From Micromonospora sp. LH3U1 (GTDB taxonomy: Bacteria; Actinomycetota; Actinomycetes; Mycobacteriales; Micromonosporaceae), in assembly GCF_028475105.1 (NCBI RefSeq), contig NZ_CP116936.1:5827501-5891500 (forward strand): a stretch of DNA of 64,000 nt, written 5' to 3'. Numbering within the stretch: position 1 is the first letter of the stretch; every line of letters begins with the position of its first letter. Positions 1-9,817 of this stretch are shown here, in pieces. Position numbers and translations under genes: made by a program. A model generated the notes under the pieces. That model was not told where the DNA came from. It saw only the letters and a program-made list of their open reading frames with translations, and made no database searches.

Positions 1-551
1 AGTACATGAACGGCGGGTTCGGCGGCGTCAAGAGCATCACCACCACCTCCTTCCAGGAGGCGGGCGTGCCGGTCACCAACGGCAAGTGCGCCATGCACCG
101 GCAGGCCTCGTTCTACGCCAACCAGTTCCCCGAGGGCACCAAGGTGGCTGAGGACGGCGACGCGTTCGCCTTCTACTTCCCGGCCATCGACCCGGCCAAG
201 GGCAAGCCGGTGCTGGGCGCGGGCGAGTTCGTCGTCGCGTACGCCGACCGTCCCGAGGTCCAGGCGGTGCAGACCTACCTCGCCTCCGGCGAGTACGTCA
301 ACAGCCGCGCGAAGCTCGGCAACTGGGTCACGGCGAACAACAAGCTGGACATCGCCAACGTGGCCAGCCCGATCGACAAGCTGTCCGTCCAGATCCTCCA
401 GGACAAGACCGGCGTCTTCCGCTTCGACGGCTCCGACCTGATGCCGGCCGGTGTCGGGGCGGGAACGTTCTGGAAGGGCATGGTCGAGTGGCTGAACGGC
501 AAGGCGACCGCCCCGGTGCTCCAGGGCATCGAGAGCAGCTGGCCTAAGTGA
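1..551 (+). CDS. Sugar ABC transporter substrate-binding protein, C-terminal part
   Basis: This is the last ~183 residues of an extracellular solute-binding protein; the start lies before the window. The frame is open from base 1 and ends with TGA at 549-551. The visible sequence has the look of the C-terminal lobe of a family 1 sugar-binding protein (an FWKGMVEWLNG segment near the end, as in alpha-glucoside/maltose binders). Two permease genes follow on the same strand, then a LacI regulator and a GH13 glucosidase, so the ligand is probably an alpha-glucoside such as maltose or trehalose. The protein would be a lipoprotein, but its signal peptide is not in view. Confidence 0.85.
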   Translation, partial: YMNGGFGGVKSITTTSFQEAGVPVTNGKCAMHRQASFYANQFPEGTKVAEDGDAFAFYFPAIDPAKGKPVLGAGEFVVAYADRPEVQAVQTYLASGEYVNSRAKLGNWVTANNKLDIANVASPIDKLSVQILQDKTGVFRFDGSDLMPAGVGAGTFWKGMVEWLNGKATAPVLQGIESSWPK

Positions 552-620
552 TCCCGGCGGTGGCCCGGCCCGCGCTCGCGGGCCGGGCCACCGGCCGAGT
601 AGACCCGGAAGGGAGGGTTG

Positions 621-1667
621 ATGGAGTTCGACTTCGCCGATCAGCAGCCGAAGCTCCTCATGCTGATGTACGGGCTGATCGCCTTCGTGGTGGTGGTGGG
701 CGGTCTGCTCCTGCTGCTCGACGTCGTACCGGCCTGGTTCGCACGGCGACGCGAGGCGCAGCTCGTCGCCGCGTCCGCGAGTGGAGCGCCGATCACCCGG
801 CGACTCAAGCAACGCGAGGGTCTCTTCGCCCTCTTCTTCCTGCTGCCGACGCTTCTGCTGCTCGCCATCGGCCTGGTCGTGCCAGCCATCCGCACCGTGT
901 CGCTCTCCCTGATGGACAGGGAAAGCAACAACTGGGTGGGGCTGCGCAACTACGGCTGGATGTTCTCTGACGACTCCATCGTCCGGGTCCTGGTCAACAG
1001 CCTGGTCTGGGTGCTCCTGGTCCCTCTGGTGGCGACCGCGTTCGGCGTGATCTACGCCGTTCTGGTGGACAAGGCCCGGTTCGAGGTCGTCGCCAAGTCC
1101 CTGATCTTCCTGCCGATGGCGATCTCCTTCGTCGGCGCGAGCATCATCTGGAAGTTCGTCTACGCCTACCGCGGTGAAGGCGACCAGATCGGTCTGCTCA
1201 ACCAGATCGTGGTCACCCTCGGCGGTGAGCCCAAGCAGTGGCTGCTCGAATCACCCCTGAACACGCTGCTGCTGATCGTCATCATGATCTGGATCCAGGC
1301 CGGTTTCGCCATGGTGGTGCTCTCCGCCGCGATCAAGGCCATCCCCGGGGACATCGTGGAGGCCGCCCGGCTCGACGGGGTCAGCCCGTGGCAGATGTTC
1401 TGGCAGATCACCATGCCGAGCATCCGGCCCGCGCTGATCGTGGTGGTGGTGACCCTCTCGATCGGCTCGCTCAAGGTCTTCGACATCGTCCGGACCGCCA
1501 CCAACGGCAACTACGACACCAGCGTGATCGCCAACGAGATGTACAACCAGGCATTCCGGTACGGCGAGAACGGCCAGGGCTCCGCGCTCGCGGTCTTCCT
1601 CTTCATCCTGGTCATCCCGATCGTGATCTACCAGATCCGCAACCTCCGTCAACAGCGGGAGGGCTGA
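621..1667 (+). CDS. Carbohydrate ABC transporter permease (MalF/AglF type)
   Basis: This is a 348-residue inner-membrane permease of a binding-protein-dependent sugar importer. Hydrophobic segments begin at about residues 12-35, followed by a basic cytoplasmic loop and a transmembrane block from about residue 70 onward. The cytoplasmic EAA loop that contacts the ATPase is visible (EAARLDGVSPWQMFWQITMP). I chose ATG 621 because GGGAGGG lies just upstream; a TTG at 618 is in frame. The extra N-terminal membrane segment is typical of MalF-like rather than MalG-like subunits. No ATPase gene is nearby, as is common in actinomycetes, where one MsiK-type ATPase serves many sugar importers. Confidence 0.9.
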   Translation: MEFDFADQQPKLLMLMYGLIAFVVVVGGLLLLLDVVPAWFARRREAQLVAASASGAPITRRLKQREGLFALFFLLPTLLLLAIGLVVPAIRTVSLSLMDRESNNWVGLRNYGWMFSDDSIVRVLVNSLVWVLLVPLVATAFGVIYAVLVDKARFEVVAKSLIFLPMAISFVGASIIWKFVYAYRGEGDQIGLLNQIVVTLGGEPKQWLLESPLNTLLLIVIMIWIQAGFAMVVLSAAIKAIPGDIVEAARLDGVSPWQMFWQITMPSIRPALIVVVVTLSIGSLKVFDIVRTATNGNYDTSVIANEMYNQAFRYGENGQGSALAVFLFILVIPIVIYQIRNLRQQREG

Positions 1668-1668
1668 G

Positions 1669-2634
1669 ATGACGACCGCAACGCCCACCGTCGCCGTTGG
1701 CACGCAGAAGACCGACGGCCCCACGTCGACCGCCGGGCGGGTTCGCAAGCGGTTGAACAGCCGTACCGCGACGCTCGTCTCGATCGTCATCGCGGTGGTC
1801 TGGACCATCCCGACCTTCGGCCTGCTCGTCTCCTCCCTCCGGCCGGAGGACGAGATCAAGACCACCGGCTGGTGGACCGCCTTCACCAACCCGCAGTTCA
1901 CCCTGGAGAACTACCAGCAGGTCCTGTTCGGACGGTCGTCCTCATCCGGGCAGCTCGCCGGGTACTTCATCAACTCCCTGGCGATCACCATCCCGTCGGT
2001 GCTCTTCCCGATCGCCTTCGCGTGCCTGGCCGCGTACGCGCTGGCGTGGATCAACTTCCGCGGCCGGGACTGGCTCTACATCGCGATCTTCGCGCTGCAG
2101 ATCGTGCCGTTGCAGATGGCCCTGGTCCCGCTGCTGAAGTTCTTCTCCACCGGCGTCTCCCTCGGCGGCGTCACCATCATGCCGGCCTGGGATCTGGTCG
2201 ACGAACAGAAGTTCGCCCAGGTGTGGTTCGCGCACACCTGCTTCGCACTCCCGTTCGCCGTCTTCCTGCTGCACAACTTCATCTCGCAACTACCGGGAGA
2301 CCTGATGGAGGCGGCCCGGGTCGACGGTGCCACCCACCCGAAGATCTTCCGCACCATCGTGCTTCCACTGATCACCCCCGCGCTGGCGGCGCTCGGCATC
2401 TTCCAGTTCCTCTGGGTCTGGAACGATCTGCTGGTCGCACTGATCTTCGCTGGCGGCAGCGACGAGACCGCCCCGCTCACCGTCCGGCTCGCCGAGATGG
2501 CCGGCACCCGGGGCAACGAGTGGCAACGACTGACCGCTGGCGCGTTCGTGTCGATCGTCGTACCGCTCATCGTGTTCCTGTCCCTGCAGCGCTACTTCGT
2601 GCGAGGCCTGCTCGCCGGCAGCGTCAAGGGCTGA
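1669..2634 (+). CDS. Carbohydrate ABC transporter permease (MalG/AglG type)
   Basis: This is a 321-residue second permease subunit. Its ATG lies one base after the preceding stop, so the two permeases are translated in tandem. About six membrane segments follow a polar N-terminal stretch of ~35 residues. The EAA motif is visible as EAARVDGATHPKIFRTIVLP, and the C-terminus ends RYFVRGLLAGSVKG, which is typical of MalG-type subunits. It forms the transmembrane channel with the upstream permease; the substrate is inferred from the neighbouring glucosidase. Confidence 0.92.
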   Translation: MTTATPTVAVGTQKTDGPTSTAGRVRKRLNSRTATLVSIVIAVVWTIPTFGLLVSSLRPEDEIKTTGWWTAFTNPQFTLENYQQVLFGRSSSSGQLAGYFINSLAITIPSVLFPIAFACLAAYALAWINFRGRDWLYIAIFALQIVPLQMALVPLLKFFSTGVSLGGVTIMPAWDLVDEQKFAQVWFAHTCFALPFAVFLLHNFISQLPGDLMEAARVDGATHPKIFRTIVLPLITPALAALGIFQFLWVWNDLLVALIFAGGSDETAPLTVRLAEMAGTRGNEWQRLTAGAFVSIVVPLIVFLSLQRYFVRGLLAGSVKG

Positions 2635-2702
2635 CCCGCTTGCCCGCCGCCGCCTGGCCCCTCGGGCGGCGGCGGGCGCTCCGGGCACCGAGCGGGGGAA
2701 CC

Positions 2703-3749
2703 GTGACGAAGATTGATGATGTGGCCCGGCTGGCCGGAGTGTCCACGGCCACCGTCTCGCGGGCCCTGCGCGGGTTGCCGACGGTTTCGGCCGCCACCCG
2801 CCGTCGGGTGCTCGCCGCCGCCGAGCAGCTCGACTACGAAGTCTCGCCGAGCGCGTCCCGGCTCGCTGGTGGCCGGACCGGCACAGTCGCGGTGGTGGTT
2901 CCCCGGATCACCCGCTGGTTCTTCAGCACCGTCGTCGAGGCGGTCGAGGAGTATCTCCACCAGTCCGGCTACGACCTGTTGCTCTACAACCTGGGCGGCC
3001 GGGAACAGGTCCGCCAGCGAGTCCTGCGTACGGCCAACCTGCACAAGCGGGTGGACGCGATGATGCTGGTCGCCACGCCACTGCGGCCGGCCGACCTGAC
3101 CGCGCTGGCCACTCTGGACCTGCCCGGAGTGACCATCAGCTCGGGGAGCAGGGTGCCCAACTGGCCGTGCGTACGGATCGACGACGTCGCGGCCGCCCGA
3201 GCCGCCACCCGGCACCTGATCGACCTCGGCCACCACCGGATCGCGCACATCTCCGGCGATCCGGACGACGAGTTGGCCTTCACCACCCACCTCGACCGAC
3301 GCCAGGGATACCAGGCGGAGCTGCGGTCCGCCGGCCTGCGGCCCGAGCCGAGCCTGGATGTCGAGTCCAGCTTCACGATCGACGGCGGCAACCGGGCCAC
3401 CGCGGAGTTACTGGCCCGCGGCGAGCCGCCGACCGCGATAGTCGCCGCCTGCGACGAGATGGCGATGGGCGCGATGACCGCGCTGCGCGACGCCGGGCTG
3501 CGGGTGCCGCAGGACGTCAGCGTGATCGGCATCGACGACCATGACCTGGCCGGTGTGCTCGGGCTCAGCACCGTCGCGCAGCCCGCCGCCGAGCAGGGCC
3601 GGCTGGCCGCCCGAATGCTGCTCGACCCGCTCGGGGCACGCCCGCTGGGCCCAGTCGTGGGTCGACAGAACACCGGTTGCGACACGCCGGTGATCCTGCC
3701 CACTCGGTTGGTGGTCCGAGACTCGACCGCACCGCCCCGGGCAGACTGA
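2703..3749 (+). CDS. LacI family transcriptional regulator
   Basis: This is a 348-residue sugar-responsive repressor. Residues 1-22 form the DNA-binding helix-turn-helix (TKIDDVARLAGVSTATVSRA), followed by the hinge and a periplasmic-binding-protein-like effector domain with the usual C-terminal signature (DVSVIGIDDHDLAGVLGLSTVAQPA). GTG 2703 is the start because the family begins exactly with this helix. It lies between the transporter genes and the glucosidase in the same direction and probably controls both. Its operator is likely ahead of the binding-protein gene, outside this window. Confidence 0.93.
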   Translation: MTKIDDVARLAGVSTATVSRALRGLPTVSAATRRRVLAAAEQLDYEVSPSASRLAGGRTGTVAVVVPRITRWFFSTVVEAVEEYLHQSGYDLLLYNLGGREQVRQRVLRTANLHKRVDAMMLVATPLRPADLTALATLDLPGVTISSGSRVPNWPCVRIDDVAAARAATRHLIDLGHHRIAHISGDPDDELAFTTHLDRRQGYQAELRSAGLRPEPSLDVESSFTIDGGNRATAELLARGEPPTAIVAACDEMAMGAMTALRDAGLRVPQDVSVIGIDDHDLAGVLGLSTVAQPAAEQGRLAARMLLDPLGARPLGPVVGRQNTGCDTPVILPTRLVVRDSTAPPRAD

Positions 3750-3845
3750 ACTCCAACCATCCGCCGACGGCCGACGGCTGGCGGCGACGCGGCCGGCAGC
3801 AGCACCGCCGGCAGTCCACCCACAGCTCCGACACGGGAGACCACC

Positions 3846-5522
3846 CTGAACACCGATCCGACGCAGCAGGCCCCCTCCGATCACCCGATCACGGGCTGGT
3901 GGACCGAGGCGACCATCTACCAGATCTACCCCCGCTCGTTCGCCGACTCGGACGGGGACGGGATCGGTGACCTGCCCGGCATCACCGCCCGACTCGACCA
4001 CCTGGTCGAGCTGGGCGTGGACGCGGTGTGGCTCTCCCCCTTCTACCCGTCGCCGCAGGCCGACGCCGGCTACGACGTGGCCGACTACCGCGACATCGAC
4101 CCGCTCTTCGGCACCCTCGCCGACGCGGACAAGCTGATCGCCGAGGCCCGGTCCCGCAGCCTGCGGGTGATCGTCGACCTGGTGCCGAACCACACCTCCT
4201 CGGCGCACCGCTGGTTCCAGGCCGCGCTGCCCGCCGCGCCCGGCAGCCCGGAACGCTCCCGATACATCTTCCGGGACGGCCTCGGCCCGGGCGGCGACCA
4301 GCCGCCGAACGACTGGCAGAGCGTCTTCGGCGGCCCCGCCTGGACCCGGACCGTGGACCCGGACGGGCAACCCGGCCAGTGGTACCTGCACCTGTTCGAC
4401 ACCGGCCAGCCGGACCTCAACTGGGACAACCCGGAGGTGCACGCGGAGTTCCTGGACGTGCTGCGGTTCTGGCTGGACCGTGGGGTGGACGGCTTCCGCG
4501 TCGACGTGGCGCACGGCCTGATCAAGCAGGCCGACCTGGCCGACTGGCAGGAGCCACAGGAGATCCTCTCCGGCAACGAGGTCGACAAGCCGCGCCCGCC
4601 GATGTGGGATCAGGAGGGCGTGCACGAGATCTACCGGCAGTGGCGGCAGGTTCTGGACAGCTACCCCGGTGAGCGGGTGCTGGTCGCCGAGGCATGGGTG
4701 GAGCCGGCCGAGCGGCTGGCCCGCTACGTCCGCCCGGACGAGATGCACCAGGCGTTCAACTTCGAGTATCTGCTCGCCTCCTGGACCGCACCGGCCCAGT
4801 ACGCGGTGATCACCCGCTCGCTGGAGGCGACCGACTCGGTCGGCGCGCCGACCACCTGGGTGTTGTCCAACCACGACGTGGTGCGGCACGCCTCCCGGCT
4901 CGGCCTGCCGATCGGCACCGTACGACCCAACGGCATCGGCATCGGCGACCCGCAGCCGGACGCCGCGCTCGGCCTGCGCCGGGCCCGGGCGGCCACCCTG
5001 CTGATGCTCGCCCTGCCCGGCTCGGCATACCTGTACCAGGGCGAGGAGTTGGGGCTGCCCGAGCACACCACGATGCCCGACGAGGCCCGACAGGACCCGA
5101 CCTGGGCGCGCAGCGGGCACACCCAGCGCGGCCGGGACGGTTGCCGGGTGCCGATCCCGTGGGAGGCCGACGCCCCGTCGTACGGCTTCGGGCCCACCGA
5201 CGCGAGTTGGCTGCCGCAGCCTTCGCTCTGGGCGGAGTACGCGCTGGACCGCCAGCGCGACGTGCCCGGCTCGACGTACGAGCTGTACCGCACGGCGCTG
5301 CGGCTGCGTCGCGCCCACGGGTTGGGTCGCGGCACCCTGGAGTGGTTGTCCTCCGGCGACGAGGTGCTGACCTTCCGCAACGCGGAGCTGACGGTGCTGA
5401 CCAACTTCGGTGACGCCCCGGTGCCGGTGCCGGCCGGCGCCGAGGTGCTCGCCAGCAGCGCGCCTCTGAACGACGACGGCGCAATCTCGACCGACGTGAC
5501 GGTCTGGCTGCGCTCCGCCTGA
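3846..5522 (+). CDS. GH13 alpha-glucosidase
   Basis: This is a cytoplasmic glycoside hydrolase (~558 residues) that releases glucose from short alpha-glucosides brought in by the upstream transporter. The N-terminus has YQIYPRSFADSDGDGIGDL, the classic oligo-1,6-glucosidase/alpha-glucosidase signature. The catalytic residues are in place: nucleophile Asp220 (DGFRVDVAHG), acid Glu282 (LVAEAWVE) and transition-state Asp344 (SNHDVV), with DLVPNHTSS as region I. No ATG, GTG or TTG exists upstream of these N-terminal motifs in frame after the LacI stop. The best start is CTG 3846, preceded by GGGAGA at about 10 bases. A start at ATG 4017 would delete the first beta-strand. Confidence 0.88.
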   Translation: MNTDPTQQAPSDHPITGWWTEATIYQIYPRSFADSDGDGIGDLPGITARLDHLVELGVDAVWLSPFYPSPQADAGYDVADYRDIDPLFGTLADADKLIAEARSRSLRVIVDLVPNHTSSAHRWFQAALPAAPGSPERSRYIFRDGLGPGGDQPPNDWQSVFGGPAWTRTVDPDGQPGQWYLHLFDTGQPDLNWDNPEVHAEFLDVLRFWLDRGVDGFRVDVAHGLIKQADLADWQEPQEILSGNEVDKPRPPMWDQEGVHEIYRQWRQVLDSYPGERVLVAEAWVEPAERLARYVRPDEMHQAFNFEYLLASWTAPAQYAVITRSLEATDSVGAPTTWVLSNHDVVRHASRLGLPIGTVRPNGIGIGDPQPDAALGLRRARAATLLMLALPGSAYLYQGEELGLPEHTTMPDEARQDPTWARSGHTQRGRDGCRVPIPWEADAPSYGFGPTDASWLPQPSLWAEYALDRQRDVPGSTYELYRTALRLRRAHGLGRGTLEWLSSGDEVLTFRNAELTVLTNFGDAPVPVPAGAEVLASSAPLNDDGAISTDVTVWLRSA

Positions 5523-5534
5523 TCAACGCTGCGG

Positions 5535-5566
5535 GGAAGGGCCTCTCGTCAACGAGAGGCCCTTCC
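5535..5566. terminator. Bidirectional hairpin terminator
   Basis: A perfect 14-bp inverted repeat (GGAAGGGCCTCTCG, loop TCAA, complementary arm) sits between the convergent glucosidase and MFS genes and abuts the MFS stop codon. It probably ends transcription in both directions. Confidence 0.85.
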
Positions 5567-7021
5567 TCACAGGCGGTCGGCGCGGGCGTGCAGCAGGTCG
5601 TGCACGTTGTCGATGTCCGCCGGTGAGGTCCGCGAGGCGAGCCAGTACATGACACCGGTGGGTATGAAGAAGAGCTGGAACGCGGCCAGCCCCACGGCGA
5701 AGTTCAGCGGCGGCGGGAAGGCCGCTCGCAACCCCTGGAACGCCACCCCGACCAACCCGTTGCCGGCGGCGCGACCGACTCCGTTGACCAGGTTGCCCAG
5801 GCTGTAGACCGTGCCCCGGTGCTCCGGTGGGTTGACGTCGGCGATCAGCGCGAACCAGTTCGGCGAGTTGGCCGAGGTCAGCGCGAGCGCCACGATCGCG
5901 GTGAGCAGGCTCAGCCCCACCGACGGCTCGGTGAACACACTCGCCAGCACCGCACCGACCACCGCACCGCCGCTCGCGCCGTCCGGCACGTCGATGGTCA
6001 CCGGAACGAAGAACAGCACCAGGTAGAAGGGCAACGCGGCGAGGATGCCGACCGCGGCGACCAAAGCCCGCCCTCTCGGCGTACGCCGCTGCACCGCGTC
6101 GCCGATGAGCCCACCCACGATGGAGAGCACCCCGCCGAGCTGGAACAGCGTGGCGAACACGCTGCCCACCACCACTGCGGTCGACGCCGAGTAACCCTGG
6201 GCCTCGGCCCGTTCGGCGAAGAGCACCGGCAGCCAGACCAGCGAGCCGAACGCCGCCTGCGCGGTCAGACCCTGCAGGATCAGCCACCGGTTGGTCCGGC
6301 GGGCCAGGATGCGCGGCAGGTCGGCGCGGCTGATCCGATAGTCGTATTCGGCGCCGGCGTCCAGCCTGTCGGCCAGCTCCGGCTCGCTCTGGCCACGCTG
6401 TATGTCGTACGTGAACAGGTAGGCCAGGGTGGCGACCAGGCCGACGCCCGCCAGGAGCAGGAACGGCCGCCGCCAGTCGGTCGCCCCGAGCAGCCCGCCG
6501 ACGAGCGTGCCCGCCAGGGTGCCGACCCCCTGGGAGAGCCCCCAGAAGCTCATCACCAGCCCTCGCCGGGTCGGTGAGATCAGGTCGGTGACCACGGAGA
6601 AGCCCACCGAGCCGACCGCGCCCAAACCGACCGCCGCGACCAGCTGCGCGGCGAGGAACGTCAGGTACCCGCCGGCGAGTGCACTGCCGCCGGTGCCCGC
6701 CGCCCAGAGCAGCGTGCCCACCATGAGCAGCGGCTTACGGTTGGTCCGGTCGCCGACGTACGCCCAGCCGACCGCTGCCACCGCGCTGACCAGGAAGCTG
6801 CCCGCGGTGACCAGACCGAGCAGCCGTCCCGACACGTCGAACGCGTCGGAGATCGGGCCGTACAGCGGCGGGACCAGCCCGATCGCCACGTTGTCCAGTG
6901 AGGCGAGCAGCACGAACACCACGACGCTGTACAACCGGTGCGCCGGGCCACCGCCCCGACCGTGCGGGCGTTGGCCGGGCTCCGCCCGGCCCCGGCCGGG
7001 CCCGCCACTGGTCACCGTCAT
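5567..7021 (-). CDS. MFS transporter
   Basis: This is a major facilitator superfamily membrane transporter of ~484 residues. It has about 12 hydrophobic segments and the cytoplasmic loop between segments 2 and 3 (GWAYVGDRTNRKPLL), which matches the family motif G-x-x-x-D-R-x-x-R-K. A long polar loop of ~50 residues separates the two halves. The substrate cannot be told from sequence. The downstream end shares a hairpin with the glucosidase. ATG 7021 is used here; GTG 7060 is also possible but would abut the xylB terminator with no leader. Neither start has a good ribosome binding site. Its position next to the xylose genes makes a sugar substrate possible but unproven. Confidence 0.85.
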   Translation of the reverse strand: MTVTSGGPGRGRAEPGQRPHGRGGGPAHRLYSVVVFVLLASLDNVAIGLVPPLYGPISDAFDVSGRLLGLVTAGSFLVSAVAAVGWAYVGDRTNRKPLLMVGTLLWAAGTGGSALAGGYLTFLAAQLVAAVGLGAVGSVGFSVVTDLISPTRRGLVMSFWGLSQGVGTLAGTLVGGLLGATDWRRPFLLLAGVGLVATLAYLFTYDIQRGQSEPELADRLDAGAEYDYRISRADLPRILARRTNRWLILQGLTAQAAFGSLVWLPVLFAERAEAQGYSASTAVVVGSVFATLFQLGGVLSIVGGLIGDAVQRRTPRGRALVAAVGILAALPFYLVLFFVPVTIDVPDGASGGAVVGAVLASVFTEPSVGLSLLTAIVALALTSANSPNWFALIADVNPPEHRGTVYSLGNLVNGVGRAAGNGLVGVAFQGLRAAFPPPLNFAVGLAAFQLFFIPTGVMYWLASRTSPADIDNVHDLLHARADRL

Positions 7022-7060
7022 GACGGGCAGCCAATCAGACTCCGCTGACGAGGTCGTCAC

Positions 7061-7101
7061 GCGGGTGGGTGCCGGTCAGCTTCCCGCCGGCACCCACCCG
7101 C
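7061..7101 (-). terminator. Hairpin downstream of xylB
   Basis: A perfect 15-bp inverted repeat (GCGGGTGGGTGCCGG and its complement, 11-base loop) lies 14 bases after the xylB stop codon. It separates the xylose genes from the MFS gene, which is read in the same direction. Confidence 0.8.
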
Positions 7102-7115
7102 GTCGATCCCGACGG

Positions 7116-8543
7116 TCAGCGCCGGTCGAGGACCAACCCACGAGCCGCGGCGTACTGGTCACGGACGGCGGGGACAGGCTCGCCCGCGTACTCCTCGGTG
7201 CCCTCGACCGCCCAGACCGGCGGCGTGGGACCGCCCAGGGCGACCCAGGCGGCCTGCCGTGCGGCGCCGTCGGCGACGTACTCGCCGGCCGGCGGGACGA
7301 CGACCGGGCAGCCGAAGACCTGCGGCGCGATCCGACGCACCGCGGCCGACCGGGCCCCGCCGCCGACCAGGATGACCCGGCGGACGGTGGCACCCTGCGC
7401 GGTCAGCGCGTCCAGTCCGTCGGCGAGCGCGCAGAGCATGCCCTCCACGGCGGCCCGCGCCAGGTGCGCGGGGGTCGACGTGCGCAGGGTCAGCCCGTGC
7501 ACCGCGCCGGTGGCGAGCGGCCGGTTCGGCGTCCGCTCACCCTCCAGGTAGGGCACCATGACCAGCCCGTCCGCGCCGGCTGGCGCGGAGAGCGCCAGGT
7601 CGGCCAGCTCGTCCAGGCTGACGCCGAGCATCGCGGCGGCGGCATCCAGCACACGGGCCGCGTTGAGCGTGCAGACCAGCGGCAGGAAACGACCGGACGC
7701 GTCGGCGAAGCCCGCCACCGCACCGCTCTCGTCGGCAGCCGGCACGTCGGCGACGCTGAAAACGGTGCCGGACGTGCCGATCGAGACGACCACGTCACCC
7801 GGGCCGGCACCGACGCCGAACGCGGCGGCGGCGTTGTCCCCGGTGCCCGCACCGAGCAGCGCGCCGCCCGGTCCACCCAGCTCGTCGGCCAGCTTGCCCG
7901 CCGACTCACCCGGACCGAGCACCTCGGGCACCACCAACCGCCGGCCGAAGCCCCGCTCCAGCAGGTCCAGTCGGTAGTCGCCGATAGCCGGCGACCAGTA
8001 ACCGGTGCCGCTGGCATCACCCCGGTCGGTACGCAGCGCGCCCAACCCCGGCGCGCCGGCCAGCCGCCAGGTCAGCCAGTCGTGTGGGAGGCAGACGGCG
8101 GCCACCCGGGCGGCCAGCTCCGGCTCGTGCCGGGCCAGCCAGCGCAGCTTCGTGATGGTGAAGCTGGCCACCGGCACACTGCCGACTGCCTCGGCCCAGA
8201 ACCGACGCCCGGCCGCGCCGCCGCCGGCCTCCTCAACGAGATCGGCGGCGGCGTCGGCGGATCGGGTGTCGTTCCACAGCAGCGCCGGGCGGACCACCCG
8301 GCCGTCCTCGTCGAGACACACCATGCCGTGCTGCTGGCCGGCGACGGAGATCGCCGCCACGTCGGCCAACCCGCCGGCCTGGTCGGCGGCGCTGCGCAGC
8401 GCCTGCCACCAGGCTTCCGGGTCGACCTCGGTGCCATCCGGGTGCGGTGCCCGGCCCTGCCGGAGCAGGGCACCGGTCTCCGCGTCCCGGATCACCACCT
8501 TGCAGGACTGGGTGGACGAGTCAACGCCTGCGACCAACGGCAT
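7116..8543 (-). CDS. xylB: Xylulokinase
   Basis: This enzyme phosphorylates D-xylulose to xylulose 5-phosphate in the cytoplasm, the second step of xylose breakdown. The 475-residue protein has the FGGY-kinase layout: an N-terminal [17 protein letters not shown] phosphate-binding strand, a VAGQQHGMV segment and a C-terminal ATP-binding region with [16 protein letters not shown]. It lies 8 bases after xylA on the same strand, so the two are co-transcribed from the promoter upstream of xylA. Length is normal for XylB. Confidence 0.96.
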   Translation of the reverse strand: MPLVAGVDSSTQSCKVVIRDAETGALLRQGRAPHPDGTEVDPEAWWQALRSAADQAGGLADVAAISVAGQQHGMVCLDEDGRVVRPALLWNDTRSADAAADLVEEAGGGAAGRRFWAEAVGSVPVASFTITKLRWLARHEPELAARVAAVCLPHDWLTWRLAGAPGLGALRTDRGDASGTGYWSPAIGDYRLDLLERGFGRRLVVPEVLGPGESAGKLADELGGPGGALLGAGTGDNAAAAFGVGAGPGDVVVSIGTSGTVFSVADVPAADESGAVAGFADASGRFLPLVCTLNAARVLDAAAAMLGVSLDELADLALSAPAGADGLVMVPYLEGERTPNRPLATGAVHGLTLRTSTPAHLARAAVEGMLCALADGLDALTAQGATVRRVILVGGGARSAAVRRIAPQVFGCPVVVPPAGEYVADGAARQAAWVALGGPTPPVWAVEGTEEYAGEPVPAVRDQYAAARGLVLDRR

Positions 8544-8551
8544 GGCGGGCC

Positions 8552-9739
8552 TCAGCGAGCGCCGAGCAGGTGCTCGACGGCGAGTTGGTTGAGCCGGACG
8601 AAGCCGAAGCCCCGGGCGGCCACCGCGTCGACGTCGACATCCTCGAACGCGGACCGGTCGGCCAGGAACTCGTCGTAGCCCTCGCCCGCGTTCAACGTGG
8701 GGGTGTTCAGCTCGCCGACCTTGCTGGCGGCGAGTGCCTCGACCACCTCGGGGTCAGCGCGGAACGCCGCGGCCCGCTCCTTGAGCAGCAGGTAGGTGCT
8801 CATGTTGGCCGCCGCCGACGCCCAGACCCCGTCCATGTCCTCGGTGCGGGAGGGCTTGTAGTCGAAGTGCCGTGGCCCGTCGTAGGTCGGCCCGCCGTTC
8901 GGGCCGCCGTTCTCCAGGAGGTCCACCAGGGCGAACGCGTTCATCAGGTCACCGTGGCCGAAGACCAGATCCTGGTCGTACTTGATGCCGCGCTGGCCGT
9001 TGAGGTCCAGGTGGAACAGCTTGCCCTGCCAGAGCGCCTGGGCGATGCCGTGGGCGTAGTTGAGCCCGGCCATCTGCTCGTGGCCGACCTCCGGGTTGAG
9101 GCCGACCATCTCCGGGTGGGCCAGCTGGGAGATGAAGCCGAGCGCGTGCCCGATGGTGGGCAGCAGGATGTCGCCGCGCGGCTCGTTGGGCTTGGGCTCC
9201 AGCGCGAACCGCAGGTTGTAGCCGCGGTCGATGACGTATTGGGTGAGCAGGTCCACCGCCTCGCGGTAGCGGTCCAGCGCGGCGCGAACGTCCTTGGCGA
9301 CGTCGTACTCGGAGCCCTCGCGGCCACCCCACATCACGAAGGTGCTCGCGCCCAGCTCGGCGGCCAGGTCGACGTTGCGCAGCACCTTGCGCAGCGCGTA
9401 CCGGCGGATGTCGCGGTCGTTGCTGGTGAAGCCGCCGTCCTTGAAGATCGGGTGGGTGAAGAGGTTGGTGGTGACCATGGGCACCACGAGGCCGGTCTCG
9501 TCGAGGGCCTTGCGGAACCGGGCGATGTGCTGGTCACGGGTGGCGGCGTCGACGCCGAACGGGATCAGGTCGTCGTCGTGGAAGGTGATGCCGTACGCGC
9601 CGAGCTCGGCGAGCCGGTGCACCGCCTCGACCGGGTCGAGCTCGGGGCGGGTCGCGTCACCGAACGGGTCGCGGGCCTGCCATCCGACGGTCCAGAGCCC
9701 GAAGGAGAACTTGTCGGCGGGAGTGGGACGGGGTGCCAT
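8552..9739 (-). CDS. xylA: Xylose isomerase
   Basis: This enzyme converts D-xylose to D-xylulose. The 395-residue protein carries the actinomycete class I N-terminus ([17 protein letters not shown]), catalytic His54 and Asp57 in [12 protein letters not shown], and the family segment [11 protein letters not shown] near the middle of the chain. The ATG at 9737-9739 follows a strong ribosome binding site (CCGGAGG). It is the first gene of the xylAB operon and is divergent from a ROK regulator. No dedicated xylose transporter is in view apart from the nearby MFS gene. Confidence 0.97.
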   Translation of the reverse strand: MAPRPTPADKFSFGLWTVGWQARDPFGDATRPELDPVEAVHRLAELGAYGITFHDDDLIPFGVDAATRDQHIARFRKALDETGLVVPMVTTNLFTHPIFKDGGFTSNDRDIRRYALRKVLRNVDLAAELGASTFVMWGGREGSEYDVAKDVRAALDRYREAVDLLTQYVIDRGYNLRFALEPKPNEPRGDILLPTIGHALGFISQLAHPEMVGLNPEVGHEQMAGLNYAHGIAQALWQGKLFHLDLNGQRGIKYDQDLVFGHGDLMNAFALVDLLENGGPNGGPTYDGPRHFDYKPSRTEDMDGVWASAAANMSTYLLLKERAAAFRADPEVVEALAASKVGELNTPTLNAGEGYDEFLADRSAFEDVDVDAVAARGFGFVRLNQLAVEHLLGAR

Positions 9740-9767
9740 GAGCGACCTCCGGGGTGGTGTTGTCCGC

Positions 9768-9796
9768 TATTTGTTCAGCGATTGAATTATTTGCTC
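9768..9796. promoter_or_regulatory. Putative XylR operator (direct repeats) between xylA and the ROK gene
   Basis: Two direct repeats, TATTTGTTC (9768-9776) and TATTTGCTC (9788-9796), are spaced 20 bp apart, i.e. about two helical turns. They lie in a short AT-rich island inside the 78-bp divergent region. Their position overlaps where both promoters must be, so they are good candidates for the site bound by the adjacent ROK regulator. The binding is inferred. Confidence 0.6.
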
Positions 9797-9817
9797 GACC
9801 TATGGCACTGTCAAGGG

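Noticed and set aside
3408-5318. Long antisense open frame opposite the LacI and glucosidase genes
   Set aside because: It is a GC-driven shadow of the real genes: no homology, unusual composition, and full overlap with well-supported coding sequence.
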